Shown here: positions 18,511 to 27,721 of the stretch, piece by piece
Layout: each line of letters opens with the position of its first letter
Position numbering within the stretch: the first letter of the stretch is position 1
DNA from: Streptomyces luteogriseus
GTDB taxonomy: Bacteria > Actinomycetota > Actinomycetes > Streptomycetales > Streptomycetaceae
Direction of reading: 5' to 3'
DNA: 64,000 bases
Assembly: GCF_014205055.1 (NCBI RefSeq)
Contig: NZ_JACHMS010000001.1
Location: forward strand, 2,976,001 to 3,040,000
Notes under the pieces: model-generated
Told to the model about the DNA's origin: nothing
What the model saw: the letters and a program-made list of their open reading frames with translations, nothing else
Databases searched by the model: none
Program-made: the position numbers and the translations under genes

Positions 18511-20868
18511 GTGACCATCGCGCCAGCCGAACCGGTCTCAGCCACCGAGGAGGAGCACGACGCTCCCGGTACCGCGCTGCTGCGGACCCTGACCGAGCTG
18601 ACCGCCGACCTCCCCGACGCCGACCCCGGCCGGGTCGCCGCCGCCGCGCTGCGCGGCCGGTCCGCCGCCGCGGACGAAGCGGAGTTGCGGGAGCTGGCGA
18701 CGGAGGCCGCGGCCGGTCTGATCTCCGAGGACCCCGCCTACTCCCGGCTGGCCGCCCGGCTTCTGACCATCGGCATCCGCGAGGAAGCCGCCTCGCAGGG
18801 CGTCACGTCCTTCACCGAGTCCGTGGCGGTGGGCCACCGCGAGGGCCTCATCGCCGACCGCACCGCCGAGTTCGTCCGGCTGCACGCGACCCGGCTCGAC
18901 GCCCTGATCGACACCGGCGCCGACGACCGCTTCGGCTACTTCGGCCTGCGCACGCTGCACAGCCGCTACCTGCTCCGGCACCCGATCACCCGCAAGGTCG
19001 TCGAGACGCCCCAGCACTTCATGCTGCGGGTGGCGAGCGGCCTCGCCGAGGACGACACCACCCGCGCGCTGGAGGAGGTCGCGGCCCTCTACCGGCTGAT
19101 GAGCCGCCTCGACTACCTCCCCTCCTCCCCCACCCTCTTCAATTCGGGCACCCGGCACCCGCAGATGTCGTCCTGCTACCTCCTCGACTCCCCCAAGGAC
19201 GAGCTGGACTCCATCTACGACCGCTACCACCAGGTGGCCCGGCTGTCGAAGCACGCCGGCGGCATCGGACTGGCTTACTCCCGCATCCGCGCCCGCGGTT
19301 CGCTGATCCGCGGCACCAACGGGCACTCCAACGGCATCGTCCCGTTCCTGAAGACCCTCGACGCGTCGGTCGCCGCGGTGAACCAGGGCGGCCGGCGCAA
19401 GGGCGCGGCCGCGGTCTACCTGGAGACCTGGCACTCCGACATCGAGGAGTTCCTGGAGCTGCGCGACAACACCGGTGAGGACGCCCGCCGCACGCACAAC
19501 CTGAACCTGGCGCACTGGGTGCCGGACGAGTTCATGCGGCGCGTGAACGCCGACGCGCAGTGGTCGCTGTTCTCCCCCTCGGACGTGCCGGAGCTGGTCG
19601 ACCTGTGGGGCGACGAGTTCGACGCCGCGTACCGTGAGGCCGAGGCGAAGGGTCTCGCGAAGAAGACCCTGCCCGCCCGTGAGCTGTACGGCCGCATGAT
19701 GCGCACCCTCGCGCAGACCGGCAACGGCTGGATGACCTTCAAGGACGCCGCCAACCGCACCGCCAACCAGACGGCCGAGCCGGACCACGTCGTCCACTCC
19801 TCCAACCTCTGCACGGAGATCCTGGAGGTCACCGACGACGGGGAGACGGCGGTCTGCAACCTGGGCTCGGTCAACCTGGGTTCCTTTGTCGACACATCGA
19901 CTGGCGGCCTGGACTGGAAGCGGCTGGACGAGACCGTCCGTACGGCCGTGACCTTCCTCGACCGGGTCGTCGACATCAACTTCTACCCGACCGAGCAGGC
20001 GGGCCGCTCCAACGCCCGCTGGCGTCCGGTCGGCCTCGGCGCGATGGGCCTTCAGGACGTCTTCTTCAAGCTGCGTCTGCCCTTCGACTCGCCGGAGGCC
20101 AGGGCCCTCTCCACCCGCATCGCCGAGCGGATCATGCTCGCCGCGTACGAGGCCTCCGCCGACCTCGCCGAGCGCAACGGGCCGCTGCCCGCCTGGGAGA
20201 AGACCCGCACGGCCCGGGGCATGCTGCATCCCGACCACTACGACGTAGAACTGACCTGGCCGGAGCGCTGGGCGGCCCTGCGGGAGCGCGTCGCCACGAC
20301 CGGCATGCGCAACTCGCTGCTCCTCGCCATCGCCCCCACGGCCACGATCGCCTCCATCGCGGGCGTGTACGAGTGCATCGAGCCGCAGGTGTCCAACCTG
20401 TTCAAGCGCGAGACGCTGTCGGGCGAGTTCCTCCAGGTCAACTCCTACCTGGTGGACGAGCTGAAGCGGCTCGGCGTGTGGGACGCCCGCAGCCGGGAGG
20501 CCCTGCGTGAGGCCAGCGGCTCGGTGCAGGACTTCGCCTGGATCCCCGAGGACGTGCGCGCCCTCTACCGCACGGCGTGGGAGATCCCGCAGCGCGGTCT
20601 GATCGACATGGCGGCGGCCAGGACTCCGTTCCTGGACCAGTCCCAGTCCCTGAACCTGTTCCTGGAGACGCCGACCATCGGCAAGCTCTCCTCGATGTAC
20701 GCCTACGCCTGGAAGTCCGGGCTGAAGACGACGTACTACCTGCGCTCGCGCCCGGCGACCCGCATCGCCCGCGCCGCCCAGGCCACCTTCCCCGCGCAGG
20801 CCACCCCGGACCCCGAAGCGGTCGCCTGCTCCCTGGAAAACCCCGAGTCCTGCGAGGCCTGCCAGTAA
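18511..20868 (+). CDS. nrdA: Class Ia ribonucleotide reductase large subunit NrdA
   Basis: 785 residues from the GTG at 18511. It reduces ribonucleotides to deoxyribonucleotides using the radical supplied by NrdB. Visible are the active-site stretch SSNLCTEILE with AVCNLGSVNL, the radical-barrel region NSGTRHPQMSSCYLLDS, and a C-terminal redox pair in SCEACQ. The stop overlaps the nrdB start (TAATG). The frame is open to 18418, but GTG 18511 has GAGGGAGAG upstream and fits family length. It is controlled by the cobalamin riboswitch in its leader. Confidence 0.95.
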   Translation: MTIAPAEPVSATEEEHDAPGTALLRTLTELTADLPDADPGRVAAAALRGRSAAADEAELRELATEAAAGLISEDPAYSRLAARLLTIGIREEAASQGVTSFTESVAVGHREGLIADRTAEFVRLHATRLDALIDTGADDRFGYFGLRTLHSRYLLRHPITRKVVETPQHFMLRVASGLAEDDTTRALEEVAALYRLMSRLDYLPSSPTLFNSGTRHPQMSSCYLLDSPKDELDSIYDRYHQVARLSKHAGGIGLAYSRIRARGSLIRGTNGHSNGIVPFLKTLDASVAAVNQGGRRKGAAAVYLETWHSDIEEFLELRDNTGEDARRTHNLNLAHWVPDEFMRRVNADAQWSLFSPSDVPELVDLWGDEFDAAYREAEAKGLAKKTLPARELYGRMMRTLAQTGNGWMTFKDAANRTANQTAEPDHVVHSSNLCTEILEVTDDGETAVCNLGSVNLGSFVDTSTGGLDWKRLDETVRTAVTFLDRVVDINFYPTEQAGRSNARWRPVGLGAMGLQDVFFKLRLPFDSPEARALSTRIAERIMLAAYEASADLAERNGPLPAWEKTRTARGMLHPDHYDVELTWPERWAALRERVATTGMRNSLLLAIAPTATIASIAGVYECIEPQVSNLFKRETLSGEFLQVNSYLVDELKRLGVWDARSREALREASGSVQDFAWIPEDVRALYRTAWEIPQRGLIDMAAARTPFLDQSQSLNLFLETPTIGKLSSMYAYAWKSGLKTTYYLRSRPATRIARAAQATFPAQATPDPEAVACSLENPESCEACQ

Positions 20869-21875
20869 TGAGCACCCAGAACCTTCTCGACCCCGGCTTC
20901 GAGCTCACCCTGCGCCCCATGCGCTACCCGGACTTCTACGAGCGCTACCGGGACGCCATCAAGAACACCTGGACCGTGGAGGAGGTCGACCTCCACTCGG
21001 ACGTCGCCGACCTCGCCAAGCTGTCACCGGCGGAGCAGCACCTGATCGGCCGGCTGGTCGCCTTCTTCGCCACGGGCGACTCCATCGTCGCGAACAACCT
21101 GGTGCTGACGCTGTACAAGCACATCAACTCCCCGGAGGCGCGGCTGTACTTGTCGCGCCAGCTGTTCGAGGAGGCCGTGCACGTCCAGTTCTATCTGACG
21201 CTGCTCGACACCTATCTGCCCGACCCGGAGGATCGCACCGCGGCTTTCGCGGCCGTGGAGAACATCCCGTCCATCCGCGAGAAGGCCTCGTTCTGCTTCA
21301 AGTGGATGGACTCCGTCGACAAGCTCGACCGGCTGGAGACCCAGTCCGACCGTCGCCGGTTCCTGCTCAACCTGATCTGCTTCGCCGCGTGCATCGAGGG
21401 CCTGTTCTTCTACGGCGCCTTCGCGTACGTCTACTGGTTCCGCAGCCGGGGCCTGCTGCACGGCCTGGCCACCGGCACCAACTGGGTGTTCCGCGACGAG
21501 ACGATGCACATGTCCTTCGCCTTCGACGTGGTCGACACCGTCCGCAAGGAGGAGCCGGAGCTGTTCGACGACCGGCTCCAGCAGGAGGTGACGGACATGC
21601 TCCGGGAGGCCGTCGAAGCCGAGCTGCAGTTCGCGCGCGACCTGTGCGGTGACGGCCTGCCGGGCATGAACACCGAGTCGATGCGGCAGTACCTGGAGTG
21701 CGTCGCCGACCAGCGGCTCACCCGCCTCGGCTTCGCTCCGGTCTACGGCTCCGAGAACCCCTTCTCCTTCATGGAGCTCCAGGGGGTTCAGGAGTTGACC
21801 AACTTCTTCGAGCGACGGCCCTCCGCGTACCAGGTGGCGGTGGAGGGCACCGTCGACCTGGACGAGGACTTCTGA
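20868..21875 (+). CDS. nrdB: Class Ia ribonucleotide reductase small subunit NrdB
   Basis: 335-residue ferritin-like protein that holds the diiron-tyrosyl radical cofactor. Metal ligands are seen in FEEAVHVQFYL and RDETMHMSFAFD. It ends in a short acidic tail (VEGTVDLDEDF) that docks into NrdA. It starts within the nrdA stop (TAATG), so the subunits are translationally coupled. An antisense small gene overlaps its last 88 bp. Confidence 0.95.
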   Translation: MSTQNLLDPGFELTLRPMRYPDFYERYRDAIKNTWTVEEVDLHSDVADLAKLSPAEQHLIGRLVAFFATGDSIVANNLVLTLYKHINSPEARLYLSRQLFEEAVHVQFYLTLLDTYLPDPEDRTAAFAAVENIPSIREKASFCFKWMDSVDKLDRLETQSDRRRFLLNLICFAACIEGLFFYGAFAYVYWFRSRGLLHGLATGTNWVFRDETMHMSFAFDVVDTVRKEEPELFDDRLQQEVTDMLREAVEAELQFARDLCGDGLPGMNTESMRQYLECVADQRLTRLGFAPVYGSENPFSFMELQGVQELTNFFERRPSAYQVAVEGTVDLDEDF

Positions 21876-22030
21876 GCCGGAAGCTCTCCGCGGGCCTCCT
21901 GGGCCTCCCGGATCTGACGGTCGATGCGCCTCTCGCGCACCAGGCCGATCACGGACGGGAGGATCAGGAGGACCAGGATCCCGAGGGTGGCGGTCAGTCC
22001 GATGAGTGCTTCGATCTGGTTCGTGTTCAT
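21788..22030 (-). CDS. Small single-span membrane protein overlapping the nrdB 3' end
   Basis: 80 residues starting NTNQIEALIGLTATLGI after the Met, with one strong membrane span (LILPSVIGLVRERR) and a charged cytoplasmic stretch (RRIDRQIREAQEARGE). The N-terminal 50 residues look like a real protein. The last 30 or so overlap nrdB in antisense and are low in character. It lies in the nrdB-nrdS gap on the opposite strand. No function is known. Confidence 0.55.
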   Translation of the reverse strand: MNTNQIEALIGLTATLGILVLLILPSVIGLVRERRIDRQIREAQEARGELPAQKSSSRSTVPSTATWYAEGRRSKKLVNS

Positions 22031-22123
22031 GGACACCACTGTCGCTCCGATGACTCCTTACCGTCAGTGGCAGTACTGCCGTAGACCCTCGAATTACTGC
22101 CACGGACGAGGCACACTGGATCC

Positions 22124-23086
22124 ATGCTGCAGAACGTGGCCGTCGCCCTCCTCGACGGCGTGAACCCCTTCGAACTCGGCGTGGTGTGCGAAGTCTTCGG
22201 CACGGACCGGAGCGACGAGGGCCTGCCGGTCTACGACTTCGCCGTCGCCTCGGCCGAGGGCCCCGTGCTGCGCATGAACTCGGGCTTCTCGCTCCAGGTG
22301 GAGCACGGCCTGGAGCGGCTGGAGACGGCGGATCTGATCGCCGTGCCGGCGGGGTCCAGCTACGCGTCCCGGGACTTCCCGCCGGAGCTGCTGGACGCCC
22401 TGCGTCACGCGGTCGACCGCGGTGCGCGGGTGCTGAGCGTCTGCTCCGGTGTCTTCGTGCTGGCCGCGGCGGGGCTGCTGGACGGCCGCCGGTGCGCCAC
22501 GCACTGGAAGCACGCGAAGGACCTCGCCCGGCAGTACCCGCGCGTGGCCGTCGAGCCGGACGTGCTCTACGTCGACGAGGACCCGGTGATCACCTCCGCC
22601 GGCACGGCCGCCGGCATCGACGCCTGCCTCCACCTGGTGCGCAAGGAGCAGGGCACCGAGGTCGCCAACAAGATCGCCCGCCGGATGGTGGTGCCGCCGC
22701 ACCGCGACGGCGGCCAGGCCCAGTACATCGAGCGCCCGCTCCCCCAGCCCGAGGGCGACACCATCGGCGAGGTGCTGGCGTGGATGGAGCGCCATCTCGA
22801 CGAGGAGGTCACCGTCGAGCAGCTCGCCGTCCAGGCCCATATGTCCCCGCGCACGTTCGCCCGCCGCTTCCAGCAGGAGACGGGTACGACTCCCTACCGC
22901 TGGATCCTGCGCCAGCGCGTGCTGCTGGCCCAGCGGCTGCTGGAGGCGACGGACGAGACCATGGACGCGATCGCCGGCCGGACGGGGTTCGGCAACGCGG
23001 CCACCCTGCGCCACCACTTCGTCCGGGCGGTGGGGACGACCCCGAACGCCTACCGACGGACCTTCAGGGGCCCCGAGGCGGCCTGA
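22124..23086 (+). CDS. nrdS: AraC-family regulator with a DJ-1/PfpI domain (NrdS)
   Basis: 320 residues. Residues about 5-170 form a GlxA-type DJ-1/PfpI domain with the nucleophile-elbow-like SVCSGVFVLAAAG, and about 205-310 form an AraC double helix-turn-helix (VEQLAVQAHMSPRTFARRF and MDAIAGRTGFGNAATLRHHF). The third gene after the riboswitch-controlled nrdAB, it matches nrdS of the S. coelicolor nrdABS operon; its targets there are not firmly established. It lies 248 bp after nrdB, so it may also have its own promoter. Convergent with cyp170A1. Confidence 0.88.
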   Translation: MLQNVAVALLDGVNPFELGVVCEVFGTDRSDEGLPVYDFAVASAEGPVLRMNSGFSLQVEHGLERLETADLIAVPAGSSYASRDFPPELLDALRHAVDRGARVLSVCSGVFVLAAAGLLDGRRCATHWKHAKDLARQYPRVAVEPDVLYVDEDPVITSAGTAAGIDACLHLVRKEQGTEVANKIARRMVVPPHRDGGQAQYIERPLPQPEGDTIGEVLAWMERHLDEEVTVEQLAVQAHMSPRTFARRFQQETGTTPYRWILRQRVLLAQRLLEATDETMDAIAGRTGFGNAATLRHHFVRAVGTTPNAYRRTFRGPEAA

Positions 23087-23098
23087 GTCCGGGAGCTC

Positions 23099-24469
23099 TC
23101 ATCTCGCCACCGGCCGCACCCGCAGGTCGTGCGGCCGGAGCGTGATCCCGACGCGGGTGGCGTCCTTCGACCCCGCCACCTGCTCGAAGCGGTACCGGGT
23201 GGCCAGCGCCGCCGTGACCAGCGTCAGCTGGGCCATCGAGAAGTGGTCGCTGGGGCACTTGCGGTTGCCGACACTGAAGGGGCTCATGGCGTGTTTCGGG
23301 ATGTCCTTGACCCGGTCCGGAAGCCAGCGGTCGGGGTCGAACTCCAGGTGCCGCTCGTACGACTTCGGGTCGCGCTGGATCGCGTACGGGCTGTAGATGA
23401 TGTCCGCCCCGGACGGAATACTGTATCCACCGAGTTCCGTGTCCCGCACCGCCCGACGGGTCAGAATCCAGACGGCCGGGCTCAAACGCATGGACTCGAC
23501 GACGACATTGTTGGTGTGCCTGAGTCCTCGGACGTCTGCGAATACCACCGGCCTCCCACCCGTGACGGCTTGCACTTCGTCATGCACCCGGTCGGCGTGT
23601 TCGGGGTGCTCCGCGAGCATATGCAACAGCCACATGATCGTGGAGGCGATGGTTTCGCTGCCGGGGGTGAGGATCGCGACGACCTGATCATGGATCTCCT
23701 GTTCCCCGATCGGGTCGCCATTCTCGTCCTTCGCCTCCAGCAATGCCGTCAGCAAATCGTCCGGCTTTTGACCGGATGCCCGGCGCTCGGCGACGATCTC
23801 GTCGACGAGGAGATGCAAATCGGCCAATGCCCGGTTGAATTCGCGATTGGCCGGGAGCGGCAGGTTGTAGAGCGGTCCGAGCGGGACCACCATCCGCCGG
23901 TACATGCCTCGGAAGACGGTGGCGAGGGCGACGCACAGCCGCTCCGCCCGCTCGTCCATGTACTCGCCGCGCAGCAGACAGCGGGCCGCGATGCGCACGG
24001 CCACCCGGAAGGACTCGGACGTGCAGTCGATCGTCTCGCCGGACTTCCAGCGCTCGGCGAGCGCGTGCGCCTCCTCCTCCATGATCGGGCCGTAGCCGGG
24101 GATCGCGTCGAGCCGGAAGGCGGGCTGGATGGTGCGCCGCTGGCGCCGGTGACGCGGGCCGTTCGCCGTGGCCACGCCTTCCTTGCCGAGCAGGCCCTCC
24201 AGGGACTCCCACAGCGGTCCGGCGATGATGAAGTCGTTGCTCAGCGCCAGGGCGCCGGTCAAGGCCGGGGCGGTGACCGCGTACACCGTCTTCGGCCCGA
24301 GCTTCAGCCGCACGACATCGCCGTGCTCGCGCAGCCGGGACATGAAGGCCAGCGGGTCGCGGGCCAGCCTCCAGCCGTGCCCGAGCACGGGGACACCTCC
24401 GCCCGCCCGGGGCGGTTCCCGCAGCTCCACGGCCGGCGGGGTTTCGGGCTGCACAGACTCGACGGTCAT
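23099..24469 (-). CDS. cyp170A1: Cytochrome P450 CYP170A1-type (albaflavenone synthase)
   Basis: 456 residues. The heme loop is [14 protein letters not shown] with the thiolate Cys at about 405; the proline-serine pair after Cys replaces the usual glycine pattern and is characteristic of CYP170. The I-helix is [13 protein letters not shown] and the ExxR helix ESMRLSP. It oxidises epi-isozizaene to albaflavenols and albaflavenone. In S. coelicolor CYP170A1 also has a second terpene-synthase activity (farnesene); an acidic region [18 protein letters not shown] is present here. It is coupled to eizA by a 4-bp overlap (ATGA at 24466-24469). Confidence 0.95.
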   Translation of the reverse strand: MTVESVQPETPPAVELREPPRAGGGVPVLGHGWRLARDPLAFMSRLREHGDVVRLKLGPKTVYAVTAPALTGALALSNDFIIAGPLWESLEGLLGKEGVATANGPRHRRQRRTIQPAFRLDAIPGYGPIMEEEAHALAERWKSGETIDCTSESFRVAVRIAARCLLRGEYMDERAERLCVALATVFRGMYRRMVVPLGPLYNLPLPANREFNRALADLHLLVDEIVAERRASGQKPDDLLTALLEAKDENGDPIGEQEIHDQVVAILTPGSETIASTIMWLLHMLAEHPEHADRVHDEVQAVTGGRPVVFADVRGLRHTNNVVVESMRLSPAVWILTRRAVRDTELGGYSIPSGADIIYSPYAIQRDPKSYERHLEFDPDRWLPDRVKDIPKHAMSPFSVGNRKCPSDHFSMAQLTLVTAALATRYRFEQVAGSKDATRVGITLRPHDLRVRPVAR

Positions 24470-25551
24470 TTCTCACCTGCCGCTTCGTTGTTGACGTACG
24501 GGGGCGTGGACCGGTCGTCCCAGCTGTCGACCATGTACCGGCCGGACTCGTGGTGGAACCAGTAGACGGAGCTGAACCAGTTCCGCATATTGCTCAGGCA
24601 GGCCCGCACGGCGGCGCTCAATTCCTTTCCCCGCACGGATCCGTCGGCGAGGTCGTCGGCGACCCGTAAGGCTTCCTGCTCGACGTCGAGGAAATCGGTG
24701 ATGCTTTTCTCGACTCGGCCCCTGACGTCCACTACGGCCTGTTCCAGAGTCAGCCCCTCATGGGTGATGAGACTGATTCCGAGATTGTGCACTTCATCGC
24801 CCGCAATTTCCTTGGGGAGCGAGCACAGATCGTTGTACCAAGCGGCGAATTCCTGGCTCAGCAGCGCCGCCCGCCGATACGCCGGGTGTTTGCGCACGGC
24901 GTCGGGGAGTTCACAGCCGGCGGTCGGCTCCAGCAGGTCCGTCCATATCCAGTGCGCGAAGGTGAGCCGGCGCAGTTGCAGGTATTCCTCGACCGTCGGG
25001 ACGATGCCCCGGGTGCGGTTGTGGAACTCCCGGTCGTACGCGCCGATCACCGCGTGGAAGTGCCGGGCGAACCGGAGGTTCCACGTCTGGGGCAGGAACG
25101 CGTACAGCCGCAGCACACTGTCGGCGAACCCGGCTACCAGTGGGTCCTCGTGGTGCAGATGCTCCCCGGGGGAGTCGAGGGCCGCGTGGAGCCGGTCCCT
25201 CAGCCGCCGCCAGGCGACAGGACGGCCGTGCACGATGTCGCGGTCGTGACGGTCGTCCCAGACGAAGAACCACGCGCTGTAGTCGGCGATCGCCTGCATG
25301 ACCTCGTCGGAGGCGCCGATGTAGTACCCGGCCATGAGGTCGGTGTAGCAAAGGCCGTCGGCATATTCCTCCACCTTGTCCGCAGGCATGAGCCGCTTTT
25401 CGAGCAGCCAGGCCCGGGTCTTCTCCTGACACTTCGGCCAATACGGGTGGAGTTGCCGGGGAAACTCCGCCTCGATCACCGGGAGAGAGAGCGACGGTGG
25501 AACTGCGATGGTGACCGGTGTCGATGTGGTGCCGTGTGACAAAGCATGCAC
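24466..25551 (-). CDS. eizA: epi-Isozizaene synthase (class I sesquiterpene cyclase)
   Basis: 361 residues, the same length as S. coelicolor EizA. The Mg-binding motif DDRHD is at 99-103 and the NSE triad NDLCSLPKE at 240-248, both at the numbering reported for EizA. It cyclises farnesyl diphosphate to the tricyclic epi-isozizaene, which the co-transcribed CYP170 oxidises to albaflavenone. It is the first gene of a two-gene operon. The 295 bp upstream hold no other gene and should contain its promoter. Confidence 0.96.
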   Translation of the reverse strand: MHALSHGTTSTPVTIAVPPSLSLPVIEAEFPRQLHPYWPKCQEKTRAWLLEKRLMPADKVEEYADGLCYTDLMAGYYIGASDEVMQAIADYSAWFFVWDDRHDRDIVHGRPVAWRRLRDRLHAALDSPGEHLHHEDPLVAGFADSVLRLYAFLPQTWNLRFARHFHAVIGAYDREFHNRTRGIVPTVEEYLQLRRLTFAHWIWTDLLEPTAGCELPDAVRKHPAYRRAALLSQEFAAWYNDLCSLPKEIAGDEVHNLGISLITHEGLTLEQAVVDVRGRVEKSITDFLDVEQEALRVADDLADGSVRGKELSAAVRACLSNMRNWFSSVYWFHHESGRYMVDSWDDRSTPPYVNNEAAGEK

Positions 25552-25785
25552 GAACTAACCCCTCTCAGCCGCCAGTTGGCGCGGGCGCCCCTCCCTTCGT
25601 GCCGGGCGTGCGCCGTTGCATACCCCGCTCATTCCATTCAGCACTACAACTGACCGTCCTGGGAACGCATTTGCTTCATTCACTACCCCGCGGTGCCGGG
25701 AACCTCCCGTTGTGTGACCACCGGCGGGTCACCAGGCGAGCGGAAGCGATCGAACGTGCGACGGGCAGGCGAACGGCACAGACGA

Positions 25786-25825
25786 ACGGCGCCTGTTCAG
25801 GGTGGGAAACCCGAACAAGCGCCGT
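25786..25825 (-). terminator. Terminator downstream of def
   Basis: Long imperfect inverted repeat: ACGGCGCCTGTTCAGGGT, loop, ACCCGAACAAGCGCCGT. It separates def from the eizA promoter region. Confidence 0.75.
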
Positions 25826-25846
25826 GCGCCTGGTGAGGCTGAGGTC

Positions 25847-26497
25847 TCAGTCGTTGGCCACGACCGGGTAGCGGGGCTCGTTCTCGGCCATCTGCCGCAG
25901 CGCGTCCTTGCGTTCGCGCTTGGAGAGCCGGTCGATGTACAGGTAGCCGTACAGGTGGTCCGTCTCGTGCTGCAAACAGCGTGCGAAGTATCCGGTGCCG
26001 CGCACCTTGATCGGGTTGCCCTTCTCGTCCTGCCCGGTCACCTCGGCGTAATCGGGCCGGGCGAGCGGCGCGTACGCCGTGGGCACCGACAGACAGCCCT
26101 CGTTGCTGTCGTCCAGGCGGCGCTTGTCGGCGGGCAGCTCGACGAGCTTGGGGTTGCAGACGACGCCGGTGTGCCGGACGCCCTCGTCGTCGGGGCAGTC
26201 GTAGACGAAGACCTTCGCGTCGACGCCGATCTGGTTGGCGGCGAGGCCCACGCCCTCGGCGGTGCGCTGGCTGGCGAACATGTCCGCGACGAGCTGCTGG
26301 AACGCGTCGCCGAAGTCGGTGACGTCCTTGCACTCCTTGTGCAGCACCGGGTTCCCGACGACCGTGATGGGCCGCGAGGTCCCCCGCTCCCGCCAGGCAG
26401 CCTCGCGCTCCTCGCAGTTCTCCGTGTCGATCACGTACCCCTCGTCATCGACGGGGAGCACGCCCGCGCGCTGCTGATCGGTGTCCTGCTGAGCCAT
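25847..26497 (-). CDS. def: Peptide deformylase
   Basis: 216 residues. It removes the formyl group from nascent proteins in the cytoplasm. The three motifs are present: [17 protein letters not shown] (Cys metal ligand) and QHETDHLYG (the HExxH pair of metal ligands and the catalytic Glu). It carries an N-terminal extension of about 45 residues before the core, often seen in actinobacterial Def. It has its own terminator and lies downstream of the TPR gene in the opposite sense of eizA control. Confidence 0.94.
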   Translation of the reverse strand: MAQQDTDQQRAGVLPVDDEGYVIDTENCEEREAAWRERGTSRPITVVGNPVLHKECKDVTDFGDAFQQLVADMFASQRTAEGVGLAANQIGVDAKVFVYDCPDDEGVRHTGVVCNPKLVELPADKRRLDDSNEGCLSVPTAYAPLARPDYAEVTGQDEKGNPIKVRGTGYFARCLQHETDHLYGYLYIDRLSKRERKDALRQMAENEPRYPVVAND

Positions 26498-26558
26498 GAC
26501 GTCCGTACGCCTTCCTGAACAAATCCAACCCGGGATGCTGATACAGGGTACGGGGAAG

Positions 26559-26590
26559 GCGCCCCGTCAGGGGCGCGGGGAACTGCGCGA
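26559..26590. repeat. Hairpin plus dispersed Streptomyces intergenic element, copy 1
   Basis: The hairpin GCGCCCC-GTCA-GGGGCGC (26559-26576) probably terminates the TPR gene transcript. It runs into GCGGGGAACTGCGCGA (26575-26590), which is repeated exactly at 62152-62167, again in a gap between genes. Confidence 0.6.
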
Positions 26591-26623
26591 ACGAGCACGA
26601 CGCAGCCGCACCCGACGACGGCG

Positions 26624-27604
26624 CTAACAGACCTCTTCCAGATCCCGCCAGTCACGAGAATCCGGACTGTCCGCCACCCACCCGTCCAGCAACCCCCGAA
26701 CCAGCGCAGCCGGCGCAGCCAGCCCGCACTCCCGCTCGGGAACCCACAGCTGCCCGTCCGTCCGGTGCCCCAGCGGCCCGGGATGCCCCGGCTCACTGTG
26801 ATCGTGCGGATCGAGATGCTCCCCGTCACCCTCGTCCGACGGCATCCGGGACTCCGAGCACATCCGGCACAGCAACCGCACCGACGAGGACCAGTCCTCC
26901 GCGGCGAACCCGGCGTCCGCTGCCAGCTGCTCCAGCGCGTCCCGGTCGGCCTCCGTCGCCGCCTCCAGCAGCACCACCCAGGTGGGCACGGGCGACGGCG
27001 CCCACAGCTCGATCTCGTCGAACACCGGGTACGTGTGCCCGGCGGCGGTCGTTCGCTCCCCGTGCGGCACCCCGTCGTGCAGGACGACCTCTCCCCAGCG
27101 CCTCCCCGACGACGGCAGCGGGATGGACAGCACCTCGATCCGCGCGGGATCCAGCCGCCGCCCCCACACGACCTCCGCCTCCCCCTCCGGGGACAGCCGT
27201 ACGGCCGCGCTGCCGAGGTCCATGCCGAGGGGTTCACCGGGGTCGTTGGCCGGGCCCGGCACCCGCAGCCCGTAGGCCTGCCAGGCACGGCGGGCCAGTG
27301 GCCAGTCCTGGAGCGCGGTCGCGGCGATGCCGACGTTCCACCAGTCGGGCGCGCCGGTGTCCCGGTCGAGCAGCGCCACGGCCCGCAGGCCGGCCGCCCG
27401 CGCCTGCTCCCAGTCGTGCCGGAACTTGTGCAGCAGGGCGAGGTTGAACCAGGACTCGGAAAGCCAGGGCTCCAGATCGGCGGCACGTGTCAGCAGTGCG
27501 CCTGCGTCCTCGTACCGGCCGTCGCCGATGAGGGTGAACGCCCGGTCCGTGGCCTGCCGCCAGGAGGCGGAGGGCCGGTGCCGTCCCTTGCCGAAGATCC
27601 TCAC
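26624..27604 (-). CDS. Tetratricopeptide-repeat protein, unknown function
   Basis: 326 residues if it starts at the GTG giving VRIFGKGRHRPS; the frame stays open to 27718, where the extra 38 residues look less protein-like. TPR-like helices are at the N-terminal third (ATDRAFTLIGDGRYEDAGAL, LSESWFNLALLHKFRHDW, APDWWNVGIAATALQDWPLA). The rest is a beta-rich domain with several acidic stretches. TPR proteins mediate protein-protein contacts; no enzyme motif is visible. It is conserved next to def in Streptomyces from memory. Confidence 0.78.
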   Translation of the reverse strand: MRIFGKGRHRPSASWRQATDRAFTLIGDGRYEDAGALLTRAADLEPWLSESWFNLALLHKFRHDWEQARAAGLRAVALLDRDTGAPDWWNVGIAATALQDWPLARRAWQAYGLRVPGPANDPGEPLGMDLGSAAVRLSPEGEAEVVWGRRLDPARIEVLSIPLPSSGRRWGEVVLHDGVPHGERTTAAGHTYPVFDEIELWAPSPVPTWVVLLEAATEADRDALEQLAADAGFAAEDWSSSVRLLCRMCSESRMPSDEGDGEHLDPHDHSEPGHPGPLGHRTDGQLWVPERECGLAAPAALVRGLLDGWVADSPDSRDWRDLEEVC

Positions 27605-27721
27605 GATTCCCGCCTGCCAGTTCCGTGCGGTGGGCTGGCCGTAGCTGTGTTTCGAGCCCCCGGACACCTTCTCCTTCGCATCCAACCACGTACGGCCTCG
27701 AGGGCGCTCATTACCCATGGG

